Positions 1 through 8,277 of a stretch of DNA of 64,000 nt are shown one piece after another. The stretch comes from Marispirochaeta aestuarii. GTDB lineage: Bacteria > Spirochaetota > Spirochaetia > JC444 > Marispirochaetaceae. The stretch's first letter is position 1. Every line of letters starts with the position of its first letter. A program made the position numbers and the translations under genes. Location: the NCBI RefSeq assembly GCF_002087085.1, contig NZ_MWQY01000002.1, forward strand, positions 124,001 to 188,000, in the 5' to 3' direction. Under the pieces are notes generated by a model. It was given only the letters and a program-made list of their open reading frames with translations, was not told the origin of the DNA and made no database searches.

Positions 1-2
1 AA

Positions 3-674
3 GAGATTATCGGGCGAGCCCATGCAGAGGGGATCCCTGTGCTGGTGGACGCCGCCCAGAGCATTCCCCGACTCCCCGTGGATGTTCAGGCGCTGGGGGC
101 GGATTTTCTTGTATTCTCGGCGCACAAGGTTTACGGCCCCACGGGAATCGGGGTGCTCTACGGCAGAGAGGAGTGGCTGGAGCGGCTGCCCCCCTGGCGG
201 GGCGGAGGAGATATGATCGATACAGTGGAGCTGGATGGATCCACCTGGAATACCCTGCCCTACAAGTTTGAAGCAGGAACCCCCAACATTGCCGGGGCTG
301 CCGGAACAGGTGCTGCCCTGGAGTGGCTGGAGCGGCGGGATATACGGCTCATCTCGGACAAGGAAGAGTATCTTACCGAATACCTGCGATCCCGCCTTGC
401 CGAGCTGTCGTGGATAAAAATGCTCCCCGCCCCGGAAGGAACACGAACCGGACTCGTCTCATTTACCATGGACGGGATTCACCCCTACGACGCGGCCCAG
501 ATCCTGGACAGGAAAGGCTTTGCCCTGCGCTCGGGACACCACTGTGCACAGCCCCTGCATCGCCGTTTCGGCCTGGAGGGTTCCTTACGGGCGAGCTTCG
601 GGGTCTACAACCGGGAATCGGAACTGGACAGGCTGGTGGAAGCTCTGCAGGAGACCCGCCGCTTTCTGGCCTGA
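3..674 (+). CDS. sufS: SufS-type cysteine desulfurase (5' end outside window)
   Basis: C-terminal 223 residues of a PLP-dependent class V aminotransferase-fold cysteine desulfurase, which takes sulfur from cysteine for Fe-S cluster assembly in the cytoplasm. The reading frame is already open at base 3, so the start lies upstream of the window. The motif FSAHKVYGPTG carries the PLP-binding lysine (codon 126-128), and RSGHHCAQP carries the persulfide cysteine (codon 543-545). The RxGHHCA form of the active-site loop is typical of SufS rather than IscS/NifS. Whether sufB/C/D/U precede it cannot be seen. The next gene is on the opposite strand, 14 bases away. Confidence 0.93.
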   Translation, partial: EIIGRAHAEGIPVLVDAAQSIPRLPVDVQALGADFLVFSAHKVYGPTGIGVLYGREEWLERLPPWRGGGDMIDTVELDGSTWNTLPYKFEAGTPNIAGAAGTGAALEWLERRDIRLISDKEEYLTEYLRSRLAELSWIKMLPAPEGTRTGLVSFTMDGIHPYDAAQILDRKGFALRSGHHCAQPLHRRFGLEGSLRASFGVYNRESELDRLVEALQETRRFLA

Positions 675-688
675 GTCCAGCGTCCGAT

Positions 689-1504
689 TCAGATACGCTG
701 CAGTAACAGCTTTGCAAAGGACATTATGGCCAGCCGATCGGACAGCTCCGCCTGCCGGGCCTCCTCCCCGTTGAGAAGAGGAATAACATGCTGAAACAGA
801 GGATAGGACTCAACCCCGCGAACCGCTTTTGAAAGGGTGTATAGTTCATCCGCGCTTTCAATGGACCACTTCATGACAGAATCCGAAGAGTTTTTCAGAA
901 CCAGACGGTTACCCATCTCGAGTCCCCTGGCGGAACAGTATTCCAGAATCATTGCAGCCTGACCGATGCGACGGGCAATGATCTCCAGTAGCTGTGCAAC
1001 TTCATCAGCATTGAAATAGTAGAGGAGCCCGACAGCCAGGACCACAGGCCTGCCCTGGATTTCAATCCTCCGATAGGTGCTTTCCTCGAGGACAGAACCC
1101 GGAATAAGCCTGTAGCGGTCGGATTCCGGAAAAAGCCGTTTTTTCAACGCTATTACCCCTGGAAAATCTATATCATACCAGCGAACGGAATCCGATACGA
1201 AGCCATGGAAGGCCGTATCCAGTCCGCAGCCAAGATTGAGTATCGTTAAATCACCACCCTTTTCGCTTATACTCCTCAGTTCACGCAGCACATTGAGGGC
1301 CCTGGCCACCCAGGCCAGGCGGCTCATACTGAGCTGCTCCGAAGAAATAACCGAGAAGTCGATTCCCAGAGATTCAACCAATCGAACACATTCACTGTCA
1401 TGCAGCAGACCATGTTCCCTGATACTCTCTGAATACCGCCCCCAGAGCGGAAGCAGCATGGTTTTTTCCACTCCTCTCAATGCAGAAGCTGCATCCTCTG
1501 TCAT
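689..1504 (-). CDS. LCMT-family SAM-dependent methyltransferase
   Basis: 271-residue class I methyltransferase resembling the leucine carboxyl methyltransferase / polyketide O-methyltransferase family (PF04072 type). NLGCGLDTAFHGF is the SAM-binding motif I, and YDIDFPGVIALKK contains the acidic residue expected to hold the ribose. The substrate cannot be predicted. The start at 1504 is chosen over a longer frame to 1552 because GGGAGGAA lies just upstream and the ATG overlaps the stop of the TetR gene as ATGA. The two genes are therefore translationally coupled, and the TetR protein probably controls this enzyme. Confidence 0.85.
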   Translation of the reverse strand: MTEDAASALRGVEKTMLLPLWGRYSESIREHGLLHDSECVRLVESLGIDFSVISSEQLSMSRLAWVARALNVLRELRSISEKGGDLTILNLGCGLDTAFHGFVSDSVRWYDIDFPGVIALKKRLFPESDRYRLIPGSVLEESTYRRIEIQGRPVVLAVGLLYYFNADEVAQLLEIIARRIGQAAMILEYCSARGLEMGNRLVLKNSSDSVMKWSIESADELYTLSKAVRGVESYPLFQHVIPLLNGEEARQAELSDRLAIMSFAKLLLQRI

Positions 1505-2136
1505 GGTTCCTCCCCGACACTCTCCATCGAAGCGGCACGCCAGATAAAGCACACATGATGTCTGAGGGCATCGCGAATCCGCCCGGAATCGAAATGTCTG
1601 TTCTCTTTCTGAAGACTTCGTTCATAAAAGTTCGCCGCCACGGGGGCCAGCAATTCGGCGGTGAGAAAATCGGTGGAGCAGTCAAAATGCCATCCAAGCA
1701 TCCTTACCCGCTCCAAAACCAGAGTTACCAGCTTCCGTGGTCGTGAAAAAAACTCATTATACAGAAAATCACGAATGCCCTCGTGAAAATACTGTCCCCT
1801 GGTTACAATCCGAACAGGAACAAAAAACTTCTCATTCTGAAGCAGATCAACAGGTGCAAGCATCAGGTCCGATAGCACCGCTTCAGGACCGTTCCTGATC
1901 AGCAAGTCATCAAGATTTTCAGGAACATCATTCATGCCCAGGGCTCTGAGATCCTGACTGAACCGCAGTACTACTTCATCCAGAATAGCGGCTTTTTCCG
2001 GGAAATGGTTATAGATCGAACTGGCCCTGATGTGTATCTTCGATGCAATATCCCGTATAGAGACATTTTTATAGCCGTATTCGGAGAATAGTGAACAGGC
2101 TGTCTGATAAATCTTTTCTCGATTGGATTTTCCCAT
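1501..2136 (-). CDS. TetR-family transcriptional regulator
   Basis: 211-residue TetR/AcrR-type repressor. The N-terminal helix-turn-helix is recognisable (SIRDIASKIHIRASSIYNHF, about residues 25-45), followed by a divergent all-helical ligand-binding domain. It is the first gene of a two-gene minus-strand operon with the methyltransferase. Upstream lie a near-consensus promoter and a perfect 23-bp palindrome at 2160-2182 that covers the predicted transcription start, so autorepression is likely. The ligand is unknown. Confidence 0.9.
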   Translation of the reverse strand: MGKSNREKIYQTACSLFSEYGYKNVSIRDIASKIHIRASSIYNHFPEKAAILDEVVLRFSQDLRALGMNDVPENLDDLLIRNGPEAVLSDLMLAPVDLLQNEKFFVPVRIVTRGQYFHEGIRDFLYNEFFSRPRKLVTLVLERVRMLGWHFDCSTDFLTAELLAPVAANFYERSLQKENRHFDSGRIRDALRHHVCFIWRAASMESVGEEP

Positions 2137-2159
2137 TCCAGGTATTCTCCCCCGATGAG

Positions 2160-2182
2160 ATAGACTAGCATTGCTAGTCTAT
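2160..2182. promoter_or_regulatory. Probable TetR operator (23-bp perfect palindrome)
   Basis: Two 11-base arms (ATAGACTAGCA and its exact reverse complement) flank a single central T. The size and symmetry fit a TetR-family operator. The palindrome starts 24 bases upstream of the tetR start codon and overlaps the -10 box and expected transcription start of the minus-strand promoter at 2181-2209. Confidence 0.8.
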
Positions 2183-2209
2183 TATAATCCTGGAACCGGT
2201 AACAGTCAA
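2181..2209 (-). promoter_or_regulatory. Sigma-70 promoter of the tetR-methyltransferase operon
   Basis: Minus-strand -35 TTGACT (2209-2204), 17-base spacer, -10 TATAAT (2186-2181). The expected start near 2174 falls inside the palindromic operator. The -10 sequence is itself symmetric (ATTATAAT), so weak opposite transcription toward the epimerase is possible, but no matching plus-strand -35 is seen. Confidence 0.75.
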
Positions 2210-2337
2210 AGTATTTATTCTTGAAATATACAGCCGGGTAGAAGTGCTGTGCTCCATGAAGAGAGAAGACTTTTCTTGCATGACCTGCAGCAATGCCGTA
2301 CACTCATCATAAACCCTGAGATTCCAGGAGGATACCC

Positions 2338-3342
2338 ATGAAGGTTCTTTTTATCGGCGGCACCGGCAACATATCCACTCCCTGCTCGCGGGAACTCCTG
2401 CGTCGCGGAGTCGAGCTTGTCCATCTCAACCGGGGAAGCAGCACACCGGATTTTCCCGAGGGCAAGGTCCGGAGCATACACTGCGATGTAAACGACGAGG
2501 CAGCCCTGACTCAGGCTCTGGAAAAGGAAAGCTTCGATGTTGTGGTGGACTGGATTGCCTTTCGACCCGAACAGGTCCTGCGGGATATTCGCCTCTTTAC
2601 CGGAAAAACCGGACAGTATATCTATATAAGTTCCGCGTCTGCCTATCGGAAGCCCCCGTTGCAGCCGGTGATTACAGAATCGACGCCCCTTATTAATCCC
2701 TACTGGGACTACTCACAGCTCAAGATTCTCTGTGAACGGGAGCTTTTCCGGGCCTGGGAGGAAACGGGATTTCCGGCAACCGTCGTACGCCCCTCCCATA
2801 CCTACGGAGAAAGCTGGATTATCTCAAGCTTCGGTTCCAGGGATTATACTGCGGCCGCCCGCATGCTCGAAGGCAGGAAGATACCCGTTCACGGTGACGG
2901 TCAGAGTCTCTGGGTACTGACCCACGCCGAGGACTTCGCCGTCGGTTTCGCGGGACTCGTCGGAAATCCTAATAGCCTGGGAGAGGCCTATCATATAACC
3001 TCCGACGAGCTTTTGACCTGGGACAGGATTCACCAGCTGCTGGCGTCTGCCCTGGGGGTGAAGGCTGATATAATTCACCTGCCCCTGGATTTTATCGAAC
3101 AGGAGGCTCCTGAGTTCGGTCCCGGGCTCAGGGGCGACAAGAGTTACAGCGTGATCTTCGACAACAGCAAGATTAAAGCGGCCGTTCCCGATTTCCAGCC
3201 CCGGATCTCCTATGCCCGGGGAATCCGCCGTTCCGTGGTGTACCTGGAGGCACATCCGGAGAAGAAGATCATCGATACAGCGAAGGACGCCCTGATGGAC
3301 AGGATGATAAGCACCTATCTTCAAGGATTTGCAGGAGCTTAA
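2338..3342 (+). CDS. NAD(P)-dependent epimerase/reductase (extended SDR family)
   Basis: 334 residues. The N-terminal Rossmann motif GGTGNIS (residues 7-13) and the overall layout place it in the extended/atypical SDR family of NAD-dependent epimerases, close to the CSP41/isoflavone-reductase-like branch. YIYISSASAYRKPP resembles the catalytic Ser/Tyr region, and DYSQLKILCE may hold the Tyr-x3-Lys-like site. AGGAGG lies seven bases before the ATG. It converges with the lipid-kinase gene, and the two stop codons overlap in TTAA at 3339-3342. The substrate is unknown. Confidence 0.85.
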   Translation: MKVLFIGGTGNISTPCSRELLRRGVELVHLNRGSSTPDFPEGKVRSIHCDVNDEAALTQALEKESFDVVVDWIAFRPEQVLRDIRLFTGKTGQYIYISSASAYRKPPLQPVITESTPLINPYWDYSQLKILCERELFRAWEETGFPATVVRPSHTYGESWIISSFGSRDYTAAARMLEGRKIPVHGDGQSLWVLTHAEDFAVGFAGLVGNPNSLGEAYHITSDELLTWDRIHQLLASALGVKADIIHLPLDFIEQEAPEFGPGLRGDKSYSVIFDNSKIKAAVPDFQPRISYARGIRRSVVYLEAHPEKKIIDTAKDALMDRMISTYLQGFAGA

Positions 3343-4403
3343 AGATCCTCAAAAGGGTGGAACTTGCGGTAGAAACTCCCGGGAACCAGAAAATTCACCG
3401 CCGAGGGAACAATGGAGCAGTGCAAGGTGTAGCGCCCTTCCACTGCGGGATTATCACAACGACGGAGTTCGCCATCCGCATGGTAGGCAAAGGGCTCCCG
3501 CTTCATCAGTTTCACCTGTCTGACCTCATAGCGTTCTATCACCGGCCGGTCTCTTTTGGCCCGCTGCCGGTTTATCCTGCGATGCCAGCCATTCCATATA
3601 TCAAAGATGTTCGACAGGATCTCCCGGCGATGGATAAAATTGAAGCTGTAGATATCCATGAAACCGCTGTTGCAGACAACATCAGGGGCTATCTTGAACA
3701 TTTTCGCGTAATACGGGCGGGTGGCAATCTCGATGAGGGGAGAACGGGTTTCTCGTGTAAAGTGCTTAAAGGGAAATTCAGCATTGCTCCTGGGGCCCTT
3801 GAAGGCGTACTTCCCATCTTCCATTTCCAGGATTTTTGTATCCTGCAGGAGAGAAAAATCCCGGTACCATGACTGCAGGGAAGCGGCAATATAATTCATC
3901 ATTCCGGGACGGCCGCGCCCGGCCCCTTCCCTGTATTCCAGCACCCTGGCATCGAGCCCGATTCCAAGCAGCTGACAGTACAGCGATGCTTTTCCGTCGT
4001 CTGCACGGATAAGGTCCACGGGCTGAATATATTCCCGTTCCATGCCTTCCAGATAGGAGCGGATTTGAGCCCGTATCGAAACCGGGACCTCATAGGAATC
4101 CTGAATACCGTTTCCGCTGCCCCCGCGCAGGAAACCAAGGGCCTTGCTTGTTGTGGATATCCTTCGGTGTGCGGACATATAGGCGTTAATGGCCAGGTTC
4201 GCCGTTCCGTCTCCGCCCCATATCAGAAGGAAGCGTTTTTCCCCGGCGGCAAAGGCTTCGACCTCCCTGCGAAAATCCTCCGGTCTTCTGCACTCCACGA
4301 TATGGGAGGCTTTATAGATCCGAAGGATTTTCTTCAGTTTCCGCGCATAGCCCGGGAATCGGTTCGGGTTTATAAGAAAAACCGCATTCTTAAACGCCTG
4401 CAT
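3339..4403 (-). CDS. Diacylglycerol/lipid kinase family protein
   Basis: 354 residues with the DAGK catalytic-domain signature LLIWGGDGTANLAINAY (GGDGT nucleotide-binding loop near residue 80) and a GGSGNG element further on. The family (DgkB/YegS/sphingosine kinase-like) phosphorylates lipid alcohols using ATP at the membrane face. It lies in the same minus-strand group as a PlsC acyltransferase and an unknown protein, which supports a role in phospholipid turnover. The substrate is not determinable from sequence. Its upstream region (4404-4481) has a possible TATATT -10 at 4420-4415 but no convincing -35. Confidence 0.85.
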   Translation of the reverse strand: MQAFKNAVFLINPNRFPGYARKLKKILRIYKASHIVECRRPEDFRREVEAFAAGEKRFLLIWGGDGTANLAINAYMSAHRRISTTSKALGFLRGGSGNGIQDSYEVPVSIRAQIRSYLEGMEREYIQPVDLIRADDGKASLYCQLLGIGLDARVLEYREGAGRGRPGMMNYIAASLQSWYRDFSLLQDTKILEMEDGKYAFKGPRSNAEFPFKHFTRETRSPLIEIATRPYYAKMFKIAPDVVCNSGFMDIYSFNFIHRREILSNIFDIWNGWHRRINRQRAKRDRPVIERYEVRQVKLMKREPFAYHADGELRRCDNPAVEGRYTLHCSIVPSAVNFLVPGSFYRKFHPFEDL

Positions 4404-4481
4404 ACCCGTATTCCAATATAATCAGAACAGCGGCAGCAAACCATCCGTCCGGGAACGATTTAACCGATCTTTAACAGGAGT

Positions 4482-4856
4482 TCAGGAATATTTGGACAGG
4501 ATCTCCAGGACAAAGGCCTTTAAGGGGAGTTCCAGTGAGGCTGAGGCTTCCTTGAAATCCCGGATGATCCTGCCGGAATCGAACACTCCGTCTTTCACCA
4601 GAACGGGAGCCTCCTTATAGGTGTAGCCCCGATCCTCTCCGGTATCCACCTTATCGAGACGATAGCCTTCTTCTTCGGTCCAGGTGAGGGCCTTCTCTCC
4701 CTCCTCCCTGTCGTTTTTGTCGTAGCAGAGTTGAAAACCGATAAGCGCACCGCCTTCCCGGCGGTACCAGACAATGAGGTCCATCTTCTCGTCGGAAAAC
4801 CAGCGCCGGAATCCTTCTCCGGGGATCTGGCGGGTTTCAGGTATCTCGACGAGCAT
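4482..4856 (-). CDS. Uncharacterised 124-residue protein
   Basis: Not recognised. It is a small soluble acidic protein rich in E, D, K and W, with no signal peptide, membrane segment or cysteine cluster. GGAG is placed ten bases before the ATG, and the gene follows plsC by seven bases on the same strand, so it is a genuine operon member. The sequence suggests a compact alpha/beta fold (IVWYRREGGALIGFQLCYD could form antiparallel strands). Its place between plsC and a lipid kinase is the only functional hint. Confidence 0.7.
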   Translation of the reverse strand: MLVEIPETRQIPGEGFRRWFSDEKMDLIVWYRREGGALIGFQLCYDKNDREEGEKALTWTEEEGYRLDKVDTGEDRGYTYKEAPVLVKDGVFDSGRIIRDFKEASASLELPLKAFVLEILSKYS

Positions 4857-4863
4857 TATGTGA

Positions 4864-5586
4864 CTACTCCTTCAGTCCTGAACGGATAACCGACTCCACC
4901 CGCTCATGCAAGGACGACAGTTCTTCCTTGTCCATTGCGGAAGTATCGATGGGCTCATGGAAGGTGATGGAAATGGAGGCAGGGGTCAGTCTTCCCTTCT
5001 CCTCCAGGGCATGATAGGTCCCCTGGACGGTAACCGGAAGGATGCTGGCTCTGGAGCGGGTTGCAAGCTTGAGGCTCCCTTTTTTAAAGGCATTCATTTT
5101 ATCCCCGCGGCTCCGGGTTCCTTCGGGAAAAATCAGCATGGGAAAACCGTTTTTAATATTTTGTACACCCTTTTCTATTGCCCTGATGGCGGAACGGGGA
5201 CTGCTGCGCTTGATGGGTACACAACGGATAGCCCACATCATTATCCCCACCCAGGGAAAATAAAGGAGCTCCCTCTTGGCAATGAACCCGACATAAAACG
5301 GAAGGGAATGTACAATTACCGGTATGTCCGCAATTCCCTGATGATTGCTGACCACACAGACGGCCTTATCCAGGAGTCCTGCGGTGTTTTCTCTGCCCTT
5401 GATCTCCACCTTTGCCCCGCCGGCGATAATATAGAACCAGGACAGAAAAGAAGCCATCAGATTGATATAGCGCCGCTCAAGCCTGTGCAGACGAAAGACC
5501 CTGAAAATTACCGAAAACAGGGCCACGGGGAACATGAGGGTCGTTACAACAAAATACAGCAGCAGAAAAAGAACTGATCGGACCAT
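4864..5586 (-). CDS. plsC: 1-acyl-sn-glycerol-3-phosphate acyltransferase (PlsC family)
   Basis: 240 residues. It has one or two N-terminal membrane segments (about residues 5-30 and 45-57), the catalytic HX4D motif as NHQGIAD, and the substrate-binding FPEGTRSRG. The family acylates lysophosphatidic acid to phosphatidic acid at the inner membrane. The length is normal for bacterial PlsC. It heads a short minus-strand group with the unknown 124-residue protein and, after a 78-base gap, the lipid kinase. Confidence 0.92.
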   Translation of the reverse strand: MVRSVLFLLLYFVVTTLMFPVALFSVIFRVFRLHRLERRYINLMASFLSWFYIIAGGAKVEIKGRENTAGLLDKAVCVVSNHQGIADIPVIVHSLPFYVGFIAKRELLYFPWVGIMMWAIRCVPIKRSSPRSAIRAIEKGVQNIKNGFPMLIFPEGTRSRGDKMNAFKKGSLKLATRSRASILPVTVQGTYHALEEKGRLTPASISITFHEPIDTSAMDKEELSSLHERVESVIRSGLKE

Positions 5587-5607
5587 ACCGGCGATATTAC
5601 CCCCTTT

Positions 5608-7203
5608 TCAGGTATCTGTAAAGTTAGGGCACCTCCGGCTTCCGCCACTGTAGCGATGGGCAAGATGAACCGCGAGACGCCACCTGGGATACTCCCTGTC
5701 GAAAAGCTCCTCTTCCCGGGGATTGGAAAAAACTTCGTACTGCAGGGGGATATCCCGCAGTTCATCTTCGCTGCTCCACCAGAGGGCACCCAGGCCTGCC
5801 ATACAGGCTGCCCCGACGCTGCTGAGTTCCAGTTCAGGGGAACGCAGAACAGGAATGCCACAGGAAGCGGACAACAGCCGCATGAGAATCGTCGAACGGC
5901 TGACGCCTCCATCGACCTTCAGCTGCCTGACCTCTACCCCAAGATCCTTTTCTATACCCTGAATAATCTCACGAACCCGGAAGGCGATTCCTTCATACAT
6001 GGCCCGGGCAATCTGGGAGCGCTTTGTTCCCAGGCCCAGACCGAACACGGCGCAGCGCATTCCCGAACGGAAATAGGGGAATCGTATACCCAGGGGTGTG
6101 GGAAGAAAGATAACCCCGCCGGAATCAGCAGCCTCTTCCGCCAGGGCATCGAGCTCCTCGGGAGAATCGGCAAAACCGATTTCCGAAGAGAGCCAGTTGA
6201 TGAGTGTACCTACCGAGGCTACCTGCCCTTCCAGCATGTAGGTTACCTTTCCCTGTATGGACCATGCGATAAGAGGAAAAAGGCCCCGGGGCGAAAAGCG
6301 CGGTCTGGACCCGACATTAATCGTCACAAAGCTCCCTGATCCCTTGGAGACCTTCACCTCTCCGGGATCAAAACAGCGGTGACCGAAGAGGGCCGCCATC
6401 TGGTCGCCCACAAGAGCCTTTACAGGGGCTTGAACCCCAACAAAGACCTCGGGATCCGTGGTACCAAAATCGTCAATGCTGTCCCGTACAGGGGGAAGGA
6501 TGCTGACGGGAATGTCAAAAAGCCAGCAGAACAGGCGGTTCCACTTGAGCTTGAACGGATTGTAGAGTCCGGTGGCCGCCGCATTTGAGGTATCCGTAAC
6601 CCATTGCCGTCCTCCGCTCATACGATAGAGAAGCCAGGTATCCAGGGTTCCGAAGCGCAGGCTTCCGTCCCTGCAGGCTTCCCGGATGGCGGGGTTCCGG
6701 TCAAGAAGTGCCTTCAGCCGGCAGGAAACATGGACAGTGGTAAAACGCAACATGGAAGCGGTACGAAGAAAGGCATTTCCGGAAATCCGCCCGGCAATAC
6801 CCGCGGCCAGACGGATTATCCGCCAGACCAGAGACCGGTTCATGCCGGCAGCCGTTTCCATCGAACGCACATCCGACCAGGAGATCAGCTTTGTTACAGG
6901 TTTTCCGGTACCTTCCTCCCACAGGCAAAAGGTGGCCCGCTGCACGGTCACCGCAACCGCATCCGGCTGCCCCAGATCAGGATGCTCCCGGAAAAGACCT
7001 TCTGTTGCTTCCAGAACGATAGTCCAGACGGTTTCCGGGTCAAACTCAACCGCTCCGTCAGGGCCCGGCAGGGGAGAGAGCTTCCGGCGGAACATGGCGA
7101 AGGCCTGGCCGTCGGTATTCACTGCGGTGGCCCGAATACCGGAACCTCCTGCATCAATTGTCAGAATCCAGCGGAAATCCCGCCTGGAGTCGGTACTGTC
7201 CAT
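5608..7203 (-). CDS. FGGY-family carbohydrate kinase
   Basis: 531 residues. The N-terminal ASKHA phosphate-1 motif is WILTIDAGGSGIRATAVN, followed by the FGGY_N and FGGY_C domains. KVSKGSGSFVTINVG and LKVDGGVSRSTILMRLLS are typical of xylulokinase/glycerol-kinase relatives. These enzymes phosphorylate a sugar or polyol with ATP, but the substrate cannot be assigned. The start at 7203 rather than 7245 is preferred because a TTGCCC-N17-TATTAT promoter ends exactly six bases before this ATG, implying a leaderless message. The upstream start would lie inside the promoter. No transporter gene adjoins it. Confidence 0.88.
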   Translation of the reverse strand: MDSTDSRRDFRWILTIDAGGSGIRATAVNTDGQAFAMFRRKLSPLPGPDGAVEFDPETVWTIVLEATEGLFREHPDLGQPDAVAVTVQRATFCLWEEGTGKPVTKLISWSDVRSMETAAGMNRSLVWRIIRLAAGIAGRISGNAFLRTASMLRFTTVHVSCRLKALLDRNPAIREACRDGSLRFGTLDTWLLYRMSGGRQWVTDTSNAAATGLYNPFKLKWNRLFCWLFDIPVSILPPVRDSIDDFGTTDPEVFVGVQAPVKALVGDQMAALFGHRCFDPGEVKVSKGSGSFVTINVGSRPRFSPRGLFPLIAWSIQGKVTYMLEGQVASVGTLINWLSSEIGFADSPEELDALAEEAADSGGVIFLPTPLGIRFPYFRSGMRCAVFGLGLGTKRSQIARAMYEGIAFRVREIIQGIEKDLGVEVRQLKVDGGVSRSTILMRLLSASCGIPVLRSPELELSSVGAACMAGLGALWWSSEDELRDIPLQYEVFSNPREEELFDREYPRWRLAVHLAHRYSGGSRRCPNFTDT

Positions 7204-7238
7204 TCCGCAATAATAGCAGAGCCCTGCAAGGCGGGCAA
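7204..7238 (-). promoter_or_regulatory. Leaderless-type promoter of the FGGY kinase
   Basis: Minus-strand -35 TTGCCC (7238-7233), 17-base spacer, -10 TATTAT (7215-7210), then six bases to the ATG at 7203. Transcription is expected to begin at or within a base of the start codon. No Shine-Dalgarno sequence is present. Confidence 0.65.
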
Positions 7239-7308
7239 TTGTCATTTTTCATACCTTTTGATTTGCCTTCGGGAATCCCAAAAGCTACAATCAGAAAAGA
7301 GGTTAAAC

Positions 7309-8265
7309 ATGAGCCACGAGAAAATCCCCCTTGGAATAAGTACCTGCCTGCTTGGATACAATGTCCGCTACAACGGCGGTCACAAGAAGGACCGTTTCAT
7401 TCTGCAGACCCTGGGAGACTATTTTGACTATGTTCCCGTATGTCCCGAGGTGGAGTGCGGAATGCCGATACCCCGGGAATCCATGCGCCTGGAGGGGGAA
7501 CCCGACGATTACCGGCTCATCACTCATAAGACGAAGGAGGACAAGACAGGGCAAATGATGAGGTGGGGCCGGAAACGGCTCAGGGAACTGGAGGAAAAAG
7601 ACCTGTGCGGTTATATATTCAAGAGCAAATCCCCGTCCTCCGGTCTTTTCAGGGTGAAGATATACGCTCCGGAGGGACATCATGTCTGGAATACCGGCAC
7701 CGGGATCTGGGCCGGAATGTTCCGGGACCATTTCCCGCTCCTTCCGCTGGAGGAGGACGGCCGTCTCCATGATCCTGCGCTGCGGGAAAACTTCATCGAA
7801 AGGGTCTTTGTTTTTAAACGCTGGAGAGACTTTGCAAAGAAAAAAACCGGCTACGGAGAGCTGGTGGATTTCCATACCCGCCATAAGCTCCTTATCATGA
7901 GCCACGATGTCGAGGCGTATCGCAGAATGGGGAAACTGGTGGCGGAAGGTAGAAACCGGAACTTCGATGAGCTTCTTGACGAGTATCTGGGAATGCTGCT
8001 GTCGGCAATGACAAAACTGGGGACCATAAGGAAACACATTAACGTTCTTCAGCACATCCTGGGATACTTTAAAAAGCAGCTCAGTTCCGACGAGAAGCAG
8101 GAGTTCCTGCAAATTCTGGACCAGTACCGGCAGAGTCATTTTCCCCTGATTGTACCGGTAACCATGCTGAATCATTTTGTACGGAAATACGGGAACGAGT
8201 ACCTGGAAAAACAGTGGTACCTGAATCCCCACCCCACGGAAATGAAGCTCAGAACCCATGTTTAG
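7309..8265 (+). CDS. DUF523-DUF1722 two-domain protein (TudS/YbgA-related)
   Basis: 318 residues. The N-terminal DUF523 domain (about 1-150) has STCLLG (Cys13) and VCPEVECG (Cys45, Cys50). The C-terminal DUF1722 domain (about 190-318) is the YbgA-type helical domain. DUF523 proteins include thiouracil desulfidases that hold a [4Fe-4S] cluster with three cysteines. Here the usual third site reads SPSSG (Ser111) where many relatives have SPSCG, although Cys100 (DLCGY) is near. The start at 7309 is set by AGAGG six bases upstream and by conservation beginning at KIPLGISTCLLG. The frame runs far upstream without homology. Confidence 0.88.
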   Translation: MSHEKIPLGISTCLLGYNVRYNGGHKKDRFILQTLGDYFDYVPVCPEVECGMPIPRESMRLEGEPDDYRLITHKTKEDKTGQMMRWGRKRLRELEEKDLCGYIFKSKSPSSGLFRVKIYAPEGHHVWNTGTGIWAGMFRDHFPLLPLEEDGRLHDPALRENFIERVFVFKRWRDFAKKKTGYGELVDFHTRHKLLIMSHDVEAYRRMGKLVAEGRNRNFDELLDEYLGMLLSAMTKLGTIRKHINVLQHILGYFKKQLSSDEKQEFLQILDQYRQSHFPLIVPVTMLNHFVRKYGNEYLEKQWYLNPHPTEMKLRTHV

Positions 8266-8277
8266 CGTGCCGTTCCC

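Noticed and set aside
6604-7308. Upstream extension of the DUF523-DUF1722 frame
   Set aside because: No homology before residue KIPLGISTCLLG, it overlaps the FGGY kinase on the other strand, and a good ribosome site lies at 7309.
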